Shown here piece by piece: positions 57,524 to 64,000 of a stretch of DNA of 64,000 bases (the first letter of the stretch is position 1; every line of letters starts with the position of its first letter). This stretch comes from Thiolapillus brandeum. Its GTDB lineage: Bacteria > Pseudomonadota > Gammaproteobacteria > Chromatiales > Chromatiaceae. The notes under the pieces were generated by a model. It worked only from the letters and a program-made list of their open reading frames with translations. It had not been told where the DNA came from and ran no database searches. Location: contig NZ_AP012273.1 of assembly GCF_000828615.1 (NCBI RefSeq), positions 744,001 through 808,000 on the forward strand. The letters are read 5' to 3'. A program made the translations under genes and the position numbers.

Positions 57524-58245
57524 ATGAAAAAGCCGCCCTCGGTTCAAAAAAAATCATTGCCATCATTCCCGCGCGTGCCGGTAGCAAGCGGTTGCCTGGC
57601 AAGAACATGCTTGACCTTGGGGGCAAGCCGCTGGTGCAGTGGAGCATGGATGCGGCATTGGAATCAGGCGTATTTCAGGAAGTCTATGTCAGTAGTGATG
57701 AACCCGCCATACTGGATCTGGCCAGGCGGTTGGGTACGGTGGCGGTAAAGCGGCCGGCGGCCCTGGCCACGGATCAGGCATCCCTGGTCGAGGTGGTAAA
57801 ACATGTACTGGAACAGGTTCAGGAAAAAGCCGCCCTGCCGGATGCCTTCATGCTGTTGCAGCCCACCTCTCCCCTACGCACCGCGGACGATATTCGTCAG
57901 GCTGCGCGCCTGTGGCGGGATACCCGTGCGCCGGCGGTGATCTCGGTTTGCGAGGCGCATCATTCGCCGCTTTGGTGCGGTATCCTGGATGAGGATGGTG
58001 GCATGGATGAATTCATTGCCGCAGTAAACAACAGGCGGAGCCAGGAGTTACCGCAGTATCACTGCCTGAACGGAGCCATCTACCTGCTGGATAGCAGAGT
58101 GTTTCTCGCCCGGAACAGCTTCCTCCCTGACGGAGCCAGGGCTTACCTGATGCCACGGGAACGTTCTGTCGATGTTGATACGAGTATAGACCACTTGTTT
58201 GCAAATTTTCTGATTAAACATCATACGCCCAATAATCTACCGTGA
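57520..58245 (+). CDS. legF: CMP-nonulosonic acid synthetase (LegF/NeuA)
   Basis: 241 residues of the acylneuraminate cytidylyltransferase family: IAIIPARAGSKRLPGKNMLDLGGKP-type start (motif ARAGSKRLPGKN), YVSSDEPAILDLA, QPTSPLRTADDIRQA, and the C-terminal DVDTSIDHLFAN. It activates the nonulosonic acid with CTP for transfer. GTG start overlaps the PtmE-like stop. It closes the core pathway unit. Confidence 0.93.
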   Translation: MNEKAALGSKKIIAIIPARAGSKRLPGKNMLDLGGKPLVQWSMDAALESGVFQEVYVSSDEPAILDLARRLGTVAVKRPAALATDQASLVEVVKHVLEQVQEKAALPDAFMLLQPTSPLRTADDIRQAARLWRDTRAPAVISVCEAHHSPLWCGILDEDGGMDEFIAAVNNRRSQELPQYHCLNGAIYLLDSRVFLARNSFLPDGARAYLMPRERSVDVDTSIDHLFANFLIKHHTPNNLP

Positions 58246-58454
58246 CCGAGGCTGTGCAATGGAAAACATGCGTCACGAGTGGTGCGCAGATGGATATCAA
58301 CCTACTCCCTTTCCCGCAAGGAAGGATCGAACGGCCTGTTCTAGGTGGCCAGAGCGAGAGCCAGGGGGTATCGCAACATGTGAACGTCTATTGCTATGTT
58401 CTACATGATCGCCAGTCTGTCATGTTCCATTCTAAAGTATATGTGAAACGTTGA
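58242..58454 (+). CDS. Small hypothetical frame after legF
   Basis: A 70-codon frame starts at a GTG that overlaps the legF stop (GTGA) and ends just before the AT-rich glycosyltransferase gene. The predicted sequence has no signal, helix or recognisable domain. The coupled start, as for its upstream neighbours, argues for translation; the lack of features argues for a gene remnant at the edge of an acquired segment. Confidence 0.25.
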   Translation: MTEAVQWKTCVTSGAQMDINLLPFPQGRIERPVLGGQSESQGVSQHVNVYCYVLHDRQSVMFHSKVYVKR

Positions 58455-58460
58455 AGGGCT

Positions 58461-59288
58461 GTGAAGTATATGAAAATATTTGGGTTGCTATTAGTTAAAA
58501 ATGAAGATGATATTGTTGAAGAGGTTATTGCCGATGCTCTTAAGTGGGCGGACAAAATATTTGTAGTAGATAACTGTAGTAATGATAATACTTGGGATAT
58601 TATTAAAAAATTGGCGTCAGACAGAGTGGTAGTATGGGGTAGAATATATACTAATTTTCAAGAAGGTCTTAGGTCTATTGTCTGGGAAAGTATACGACAT
58701 GAAGCAAATGAAGGAGATTGGTGGTGTTTTATGGATGCGGACGAATTTTATTATGACAATCCGCGACAATTTTTATCGGATATACCGGATAGATATGGAG
58801 TGGTCGCAACAAATACTATAGAGTTTGTCCCATTGCAATCGCAAGAAAGATTATTTGAATCTATAAGTGGTTTTGATAAAGAAATCTTTGAAAGATATAT
58901 GCCGCTTAATTGGTCAGAAAGTAGATTCTTTAAGTCAACAAATAAATTAAAATATAATGGTTTAACATCAAGATTGCCATTTGCTACTCGTGCTATGTAT
59001 ATTGATAGAATAAAAGTGTTTCACTATCCTCTACGATCGGCAAAGCAAATACAAAAAAGATTAGATACAAGAAGAAATGCGGTCGAGAATGGTTTTAATG
59101 GTTGGGGTCATGCTGTACAGGATAAATGGCAAGAAAAATTGTATCGAGATGATGATACAAAATTAAAATCATTGAAAGATGATGGATTGCAGTGGGGTAG
59201 TTGCGCTGTAAACTTTAATATAAATAGTATGAATTTTATAATCAGGAGATGGGTGAAATCAATAATGTACTATTTTCGGTTGCTATGA
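58461..59288 (+). CDS. Glycosyltransferase family 2 protein, AT-rich
   Basis: 275 residues with the GT-A start FGLLLVKNEDDIVEEVI, VVDNCSNDNTWDI and a DxD-type metal motif in CFMDADEFYY, followed by a basic C-terminal region. The gene is markedly AT-rich, with many AAA, ATA and TTA codons, unlike all genes upstream, which suggests recent acquisition. It probably adds one sugar of the repeat unit; donor and acceptor cannot be told. Confidence 0.8.
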   Translation: MKYMKIFGLLLVKNEDDIVEEVIADALKWADKIFVVDNCSNDNTWDIIKKLASDRVVVWGRIYTNFQEGLRSIVWESIRHEANEGDWWCFMDADEFYYDNPRQFLSDIPDRYGVVATNTIEFVPLQSQERLFESISGFDKEIFERYMPLNWSESRFFKSTNKLKYNGLTSRLPFATRAMYIDRIKVFHYPLRSAKQIQKRLDTRRNAVENGFNGWGHAVQDKWQEKLYRDDDTKLKSLKDDGLQWGSCAVNFNINSMNFIIRRWVKSIMYYFRLL

Positions 59289-59360
59289 AAGAGAATGGCG
59301 GATTCAACTTTCTTCTGGCTAGAGTTAGGGGAAATTTAGCGATAAATCAGAGTTTTCTTA

Positions 59361-60401
59361 ATGGGTTTGACAAAAAATATCGGCTTTGCCATAACGGAGT
59401 ATCAGCAGATAGTGCTTGGGGCTGTTTGCAGGCAGGAGAAGCTGCGTTTTGAATGCATTTTTGTGAGGGAGAATATTCGTCTGAATCCGGCTTTATGCCA
59501 GAGCGCGGATACTGTGGTTACTCTTCGGGATATACCATATTCATGGCGCTCTTTGCCCGAATATAAAAGAGAATATGAAGATGTAGTAAGACCGCATTTC
59601 ATTGGTGGAAATGAATACCTATTGTTTGCTCACAGTATCGAGCATCCGTTGATAAAATTGGCCGTTAAGACGCTGCCTTCTATTTGTGTGGAGCTGATTG
59701 AAGAAGGTGTTGGCTCGTATGTGTCCTGGGGAAGAGGATTTAGTAACGGCGATATTCGTACCCGCATGTCTGTATTTATGATAGCCACGGGATTGCTTCT
59801 GTACGGCGGTTATGGACGCATTCCCACTCAGCGGCTTAAAGGAGGGTGGTCGCTGTATCCCAACTGTTTTCCGGACTACCCCGTGGAATCCCGGCATATT
59901 CGTAAAGAGATTTTTCGGGAAACACTGGAAGGCTTTGCCCCGCCGGGTGAAAGAATCATGTTTCCGAAAAACAGTGTCGTGTTTATTCAGCAGCCCTATG
60001 TGGAAATGGGAATACTGGATGAAGCTACATATATTGCCATACATGAGCAGGCGATGGCGAGCTTGAAAAGGATTTCCGAACAGGAGAATGAGGTAATCTG
60101 GATGCTGCATCCACGCACTCATTGTGAGGAGGAGAAACAGAGACTTTCGAAAATGACCATCGATTCTACAAACATAAAGGTCTTACAGCCATCTCAAGGT
60201 ATCGAGCAAGTGGCATTGAGTAATAAGGGTAATGAGATTGTCTATCTGTCTTTTGGCTCCAGTGCCCTTTATACGTTGAGCTTGTTGATAGACAAGCCGG
60301 ACCGCTTGTTTCAGCTGGAAAATATGGTCCTCAAGAAACTTCTTCCTGTTCAACAGGAAGTTAACAGGTTTTATAGAGAACTTGGAGTACCGTTGCTGTG
60401 A
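59361..60401 (+). CDS. Sialyltransferase-like (polysialyltransferase-type, GT-B) protein
   Basis: 346 residues. Three marks of bacterial sialyltransferases are in the right order and spacing: the D/E-D/E-G motif as E114-E115-G116 in ELIEEGVGSYVSW, the HP motif as His250-Pro251 in WMLHPRTH, and the serine pair S300-S301 in SFGSSALYTL. These are shared by GT38, GT52 and GT80 enzymes, which use CMP-sialic acid. It follows a CMP-legionaminic acid pathway, so transfer of that sugar is the natural guess. Base composition is intermediate between its AT-rich neighbour and the rest. The start is the first ATG after a 72-base gap. Confidence 0.72.
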   Translation: MGLTKNIGFAITEYQQIVLGAVCRQEKLRFECIFVRENIRLNPALCQSADTVVTLRDIPYSWRSLPEYKREYEDVVRPHFIGGNEYLLFAHSIEHPLIKLAVKTLPSICVELIEEGVGSYVSWGRGFSNGDIRTRMSVFMIATGLLLYGGYGRIPTQRLKGGWSLYPNCFPDYPVESRHIRKEIFRETLEGFAPPGERIMFPKNSVVFIQQPYVEMGILDEATYIAIHEQAMASLKRISEQENEVIWMLHPRTHCEEEKQRLSKMTIDSTNIKVLQPSQGIEQVALSNKGNEIVYLSFGSSALYTLSLLIDKPDRLFQLENMVLKKLLPVQQEVNRFYRELGVPLL

Positions 60402-60682
60402 CGGATAAAACGAAAACCAAAAACTTCCAAATCACACTGTTTACTGTAGTTCCTGATTCTCCCCCGGGTGTTGTCGAAACACAGGAACTCCAGGCCTGTT
60501 TTGCGGAAAGACTTGAAGGTGTCTTGCGCCGATTGGTTGGAAAGATGGGGTGGCAGGCAGTCAGACTGGCGGGCAACTTGCCGCCGGAGTTCGGGGGTAC
60601 GAAGAACAGGCGTGCGGCCATTGCAGGTGCCCTTGTCCGGGCGCCTGGACATTCCCTGCTGACCCGGGCAGCAGTGAGATAG
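60398..60682 (+). CDS. Small hypothetical frame after the sialyltransferase-like gene
   Basis: A 94-codon frame starts at a GTG that overlaps the previous stop (GTGA) and ends five bases before the next gene. The sequence is basic at the C-terminus (TKNRRAAIAGALVRAPGHSL) with no domain I know. It could be a small real protein or the remains of a larger gene. Confidence 0.3.
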   Translation: MTDKTKTKNFQITLFTVVPDSPPGVVETQELQACFAERLEGVLRRLVGKMGWQAVRLAGNLPPEFGGTKNRRAAIAGALVRAPGHSLLTRAAVR

Positions 60683-60686
60683 GTTG

Positions 60687-61652
60687 ATGTCTCATCCCCA
60701 AGTGACCGTGGTAGTGCCCCTTTATAACAAGGAACAGACTATCGTTCGTTGCATAGACTCCGTGCTTTCCCAAAGCCATGAGGATTTCGAGTTGCTGGTT
60801 ATTGATGATGGCTCCACGGATGGTGGTGCAGATCGGGTGAAGAACATGCTTGATACCCGTATTCAATTGCATCGACAGACGAATGCGGGCCCATCAAGCG
60901 CCAGGAACAAGGGGTTGGATCTTGCTCGCGGGGATTTCGTGGCCTTTCTCGATGCGGATGATGAATGGCGTCCCCGTCACCTCGAATTTCTGCTTCAGGG
61001 TTTCCACCTGTTCCCAGGCGCGGTGTTGGTGTGCAATGACCTGGTGGAAGCAAGGGGTGGCAAGCTGTCCCAAGGCGCGCGCCAGTTCGATCTGCCAACA
61101 GCGGAAGCTAGCCTTGAGGGCGAGGATTACCATCTGCTGCAAGACTACCTGCAAACCCTGGCGGACGGCCATTTTATCCTGTCCGGCAGCAGCGTGATGC
61201 TCAGAACTCACATCGTACGAGATGCCAGCCTGTGGTTTCTCAGTGAGGCCGAACCGGCGGAAGACGTGAACTATTGGATTCGTTTGTCCGGTATTGGCCC
61301 TTTTGTCTATTGTAGCTACCAGGGAGCGGTCTATCATCGGGATGATCCCGATAGCATCATGAATCGCCTGAATCGAATGGCCGCTCCGGTGCCACCGTTT
61401 CTTGAGTCGGTGGAAGTGGGTAGCCTGTCCGGTGAACAGCAGCACCAGCTACGGCGGTTCCTCAGTCGGGAGTATTTGAAAAAGGCCTATCAGAACCGCG
61501 GAAAGCCCGGTACCGGGCAAGAGTATCGCCTGTCCGGCCAGGCGGGGATATCTCCGGGAATGATGGTCCGCCTTGCCTATGTGGTGATCCGTTATGTCCC
61601 CGAATGGCTGTTTCAGCCGGCGCTGAGCCTGCGCAGGAGTTTGCGCCGGTGA
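60687..61652 (+). CDS. Glycosyltransferase family 2 protein
   Basis: 321 residues: VTVVVPLYNKEQTIVRCIDS, VIDDGSTDGGADRV, and the metal motif FLDADDEW, all standard for GT2. Its C-terminal 90 residues are basic and may touch the membrane (MVRLAYVVIRYVPEWLF). Donor and acceptor unknown. The ATG follows a TTG by one codon. Its TGA overlaps the next GTG. Confidence 0.87.
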   Translation: MSHPQVTVVVPLYNKEQTIVRCIDSVLSQSHEDFELLVIDDGSTDGGADRVKNMLDTRIQLHRQTNAGPSSARNKGLDLARGDFVAFLDADDEWRPRHLEFLLQGFHLFPGAVLVCNDLVEARGGKLSQGARQFDLPTAEASLEGEDYHLLQDYLQTLADGHFILSGSSVMLRTHIVRDASLWFLSEAEPAEDVNYWIRLSGIGPFVYCSYQGAVYHRDDPDSIMNRLNRMAAPVPPFLESVEVGSLSGEQQHQLRRFLSREYLKKAYQNRGKPGTGQEYRLSGQAGISPGMMVRLAYVVIRYVPEWLFQPALSLRRSLRR

Positions 61653-62734
61653 ACCGGGGTACAGGGGTGGCTATCTATTCTCCCTCGGCAGGGATATGGG
61701 GAGGCGGGCAGATCTATATTGAACAGCTCTGCAATTACCTCAACGCTCGTGACATTCCCGCCTGGGTATATTCCAGCGAACCGGAAACCTTTGCCTGTCC
61801 TGCCCGTTCCATGCGGCCAGCTCGAGCCCGCAGGGATCGGCTGGTTCACGCCATGGGGTTGGCGAGTGAGTGGAAGCGCCAGTGTATTGGCCAGGTGGTG
61901 CTCAACGACCTGGCCTCCCTGTGGCTGGCGCCACTGTTCCGACTCCAGGGATTGCGGGTGATCTCCCTGTTGCATTTATACCTGCAGCCGCGCTCACACA
62001 ATCCCCTGGGGCATGGCCGGCTGGAATATTTTCTGCTGCGCCGCTCGGCGCCTTTTTGTCATCATATTTTCAGTGTCAACCGGGATAATGTCGCCGTGCT
62101 GGGCGAAAGGGTGCGCTTTGTCGGCAACTTTGTTCCACAGTGGTTTTTTCCGCAGCCGGGAGAGGCCCGGCCGGAAAAGACCCACGATTTCCTGTTCGTC
62201 GGGCGTTTTGCCCGTCAAAAGAATTTGCCGTTGTTCCTGCGCCTTCTGAAAAATCTCAGGGATACCCGGGGACGGCGCTGCACAGCCCTGTTGCTGGGGG
62301 AGGGCGAGGAATGGGAAAGTATCCAGCGGCTTGTAAAGGAATGGGGCCTGCAGGGACAGGTCGACTTCTCGCCCTGGGTATCTCGTGAAAATCTGCCGCA
62401 CTGTTACGACCGGGGCCGCTGTTTTGTCATCAGCAGCCTGCATGAGGGTTTTGCCACCACGCTTCTCGAAGCCCATGCCAGAGGCGTGCCCGCGCTGGTT
62501 ACGCGCTCCTCGGGCTTTTGCGCGGAGTTTGTCGAGGAATACGGCCAGCCCACGGGCAGGGTGTTCGTACCGGAAGACGTTCATGATGAAGAGTTTCTGA
62601 AAGCAGTGGAGCGGCTGCTGGATCGATCCCCGGATCTAGTCGGTGCCTGCATGGACAAGGCGCGACTGTTCGATGAAGACCGGGTGCTGGGTCCTATTGC
62701 CGAGTGCCTGCGTTACACCAGTGGGACGGTCTGA
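61649..62734 (+). CDS. Glycosyltransferase family 4 protein
   Basis: 361 residues. GT-B fold with the N-terminal YSPSAGIWGGGQIYIEQL, the C-terminal VGRFARQKNLPLFLRLL and the E-x7-E motif in HEGFATTLLEAHARG. A GTG at 61649 overlapping the preceding stop is the most likely start. Retaining transferase acting on an undecaprenyl-linked sugar; the sugar cannot be named. Confidence 0.86.
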   Translation: MNRGTGVAIYSPSAGIWGGGQIYIEQLCNYLNARDIPAWVYSSEPETFACPARSMRPARARRDRLVHAMGLASEWKRQCIGQVVLNDLASLWLAPLFRLQGLRVISLLHLYLQPRSHNPLGHGRLEYFLLRRSAPFCHHIFSVNRDNVAVLGERVRFVGNFVPQWFFPQPGEARPEKTHDFLFVGRFARQKNLPLFLRLLKNLRDTRGRRCTALLLGEGEEWESIQRLVKEWGLQGQVDFSPWVSRENLPHCYDRGRCFVISSLHEGFATTLLEAHARGVPALVTRSSGFCAEFVEEYGQPTGRVFVPEDVHDEEFLKAVERLLDRSPDLVGACMDKARLFDEDRVLGPIAECLRYTSGTV

Positions 62735-63787
62735 ATGAAACACGCTGTACATCTGATTCCCGCAGACGGCATTGGTGGCGTGGAAGTGGCTGCCCGGGCT
62801 TTGCAGGCAGTCCGTCCCGACCGCTGCCATGTGTCGGTCCTGTTCGTGGCGGGTGGCCCGGCACAGACGGATTCCACTGCCAAATACCTTTCACCGGCGC
62901 TGTCGGTCAATAATCCCCTGGCCTGGTGGCGGGCCTTACGCTACCTGTGGCGGCAGAAACCCGAAGTGCTGGTCTGTTCCCTTTGGCGTACAGTCCCTGT
63001 GGGACTGCTGATAAAACTGTTGCGGCCAAAGACCCGGTTGGTGTTCTTTTTGCACCTGTCCTCACATGCACACTTTGTAGACAAGCTACTGGATCTTCCC
63101 ATGCTGTTGGTGGCGGACGTTGTCTGGGCAGACAGTCAGGCCACGCTTGCTGCCCGCATGGGACGGCATAAAAAACCGGCGCGGGTGATTTCATTCATCA
63201 CCCATGCTGTTGAGCCCCCACCGAAAACCTGCCGCCTCGGGCCCCGGTTTGTTTTCTGGGGTCGGCTGAACCGGCAAAAGGGTCTGGATCGGGCCATTGG
63301 CCTGGTGGCTGCATTGGCTTCCCTGGATGTTGATGCCCGGTTCGAGATCTGGGGTCCGGATGATGGCGAAAAAAATGCCCTGGAACAGCAGGCGCAGCAA
63401 GCCGGATTGAAAGACCGGGTTGTTTTCAAAGGTGTAACGAGCCGTGAGGCCCTTCCAGCCTTGGCTGCCTCTCACTGTTTTTATCTGCAGCTCAGCCGCA
63501 CCGAGGGCATGGCAATGTCGGTCGTGGAGGCCATGCAACTGGGCCTGGTGCCGGTAGTGACCCCGGTGGGGGAAATGGCCCGGTATTGCCGTGACAATGA
63601 GAATGCAGTGGTGGTGAATGATGTCGAACACCCGGCTGCCTGCGCCAGGCAACTCCTGGCCTTGTTACAGGATGAGAATCACTACTTGCGTTTGAGCCGC
63701 AACGCGCGAAAAACCTGGGAGAAGCATCCCCTGTACCAGGATGATTTCTGTGCCGCCCTGGAGGAACTCATGGAGCACCGGGGCTGA
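62735..63787 (+). CDS. Glycosyltransferase family 4 protein
   Basis: 350 residues with VHLIPADGIGGVEVAARAL at the N-terminus, FVFWGRLNRQKGLDRAIGL, and the E-x7-E motif RTEGMAMSVVEAMQLG. Starts directly after the previous stop; its own stop overlaps the ATG of the amidotransferase gene by one base. Substrate unknown. Confidence 0.87.
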   Translation: MKHAVHLIPADGIGGVEVAARALQAVRPDRCHVSVLFVAGGPAQTDSTAKYLSPALSVNNPLAWWRALRYLWRQKPEVLVCSLWRTVPVGLLIKLLRPKTRLVFFLHLSSHAHFVDKLLDLPMLLVADVVWADSQATLAARMGRHKKPARVISFITHAVEPPPKTCRLGPRFVFWGRLNRQKGLDRAIGLVAALASLDVDARFEIWGPDDGEKNALEQQAQQAGLKDRVVFKGVTSREALPALAASHCFYLQLSRTEGMAMSVVEAMQLGLVPVVTPVGEMARYCRDNENAVVVNDVEHPAACARQLLALLQDENHYLRLSRNARKTWEKHPLYQDDFCAALEELMEHRG

Positions 63788-64000
63788 TGTGCGGCATCAC
63801 AGGATGGCTGGCGTCGGATATGCCGGGTGAGCTGGACCAGGTCATTCATGCCATGACCGATGCACTGGCCCATCGCGGCCCCGATGATAAGGGTGTCTGG
63901 TTCAATCCTGAACAGGGTGTCGCCCTGGGGCACCGGCGGTTGGCTGTGGTGGATCTTTCTCCCACCGGCCATCAGCCCATGCCATCCGCCTCGGGCCGCT
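63787..64000 (+). CDS. Asparagine synthase-like glutamine amidotransferase, 5' part
   Basis: The first 71 residues are present; the gene runs off the window. Cys2 in MCGITGWL is the class II glutaminase nucleophile, followed by MTDALAHRGPDDKGVW and GHRRLAVVDLSPTGHQPM, which are typical of AsnB. In polysaccharide loci such proteins (WbpS type) often amidate uronic acids instead of aspartate; the uronic acid genes upstream favour this. The synthase domain is not visible. Confidence 0.85.
   Translation, partial: MCGITGWLASDMPGELDQVIHAMTDALAHRGPDDKGVWFNPEQGVALGHRRLAVVDLSPTGHQPMPSASGR

Overview
The window reads as a chromosomal segment of a free-living gammaproteobacterium, plausibly a sulfur-oxidising or chemolithotrophic member of the Chromatiales/Thiotrichales type. 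This rests on gene order (tRNA-Leu, tig, clpP, clpX, lon, hupB, tRNA-Val, tRNA-Asp, ppiD as in many gammaproteobacteria; hisBHAF next to tatABC), on a membrane-anchored octaheme cytochrome of the tetrathionate reductase family with its own b-type cytochrome, and on the protein sequences. The genus is not determined from the sequence. Most of the window is G+C-rich; one stretch near 58.4-59.3 kb is clearly AT-rich.

Layout. 0-13 kb: mixed metabolic genes: a SixA-like phosphatase end, the tRNA-hydroxylation U32 protein TrhP, the octaheme cytochrome/cytochrome b pair, pyruvate phosphate dikinase, a polyferredoxin, a GAF/winged-helix regulator coupled to a YjbQ-family enzyme, a reductase-like SDR-DUF2269-DUF4166 group, and a membrane AraC-type regulator. 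13-16 kb: a large Ser/Thr kinase with about 600 residues of unassigned C-terminus. 16-23 kb: one tightly overlapping run hisB-hisH-hisA-hisF-hisE, then tatA-tatB-tatC and a secreted thioredoxin-fold DUF255 protein; a BatD-like gene converges on it. 24.8-33.8 kb: the chaperone/protease block with three tRNA genes, good rho-independent terminators and a recognisable heat-shock promoter in front of lon. 33.8-35.9 kb: a 276-bp element made of nested inverted repeats, directly abutted by an IS1111-group IS110 element with a frameshifted transposase, then fabI.

36.9-64 kb is a large surface-polysaccharide locus, all on the plus strand. WecA-type initiation, a CpsB-type phosphatase, an outer-membrane export (OPX) protein and a Wzc-like tyrosine autokinase form the export/regulation module. 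It is followed by three unusual accessory genes (a J-domain/NTF2-like membrane protein, a TPR protein and a secreted three-repeat FecR-like protein), an O-antigen ligase/polymerase, UDP-glucuronate and UDP-galacturonate synthesis, and a PglK-type ABC flippase. Then comes an almost continuous set of overlapping genes for a CMP-activated nonulosonic acid, most likely legionaminic acid (LegB, LegC, a NeuD-like acyltransferase, LegI, LegG, PtmE-like, LegF), followed by glycosyltransferases, one of which carries the motifs of bacterial sialyltransferases, and the start of an AsnB-like amidotransferase. Together they describe an acidic surface glycan containing uronic acid and a sialic-acid-like sugar.

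The items I think most deserve a second look are the nested palindromic element with the adjacent IS1111 bridge-RNA region, the sialyltransferase-like gene in the legionaminic locus, the J-domain and FecR-like proteins of the export module, the membrane-linked octaheme cytochrome, and the TatC with a 137-residue acidic extension.
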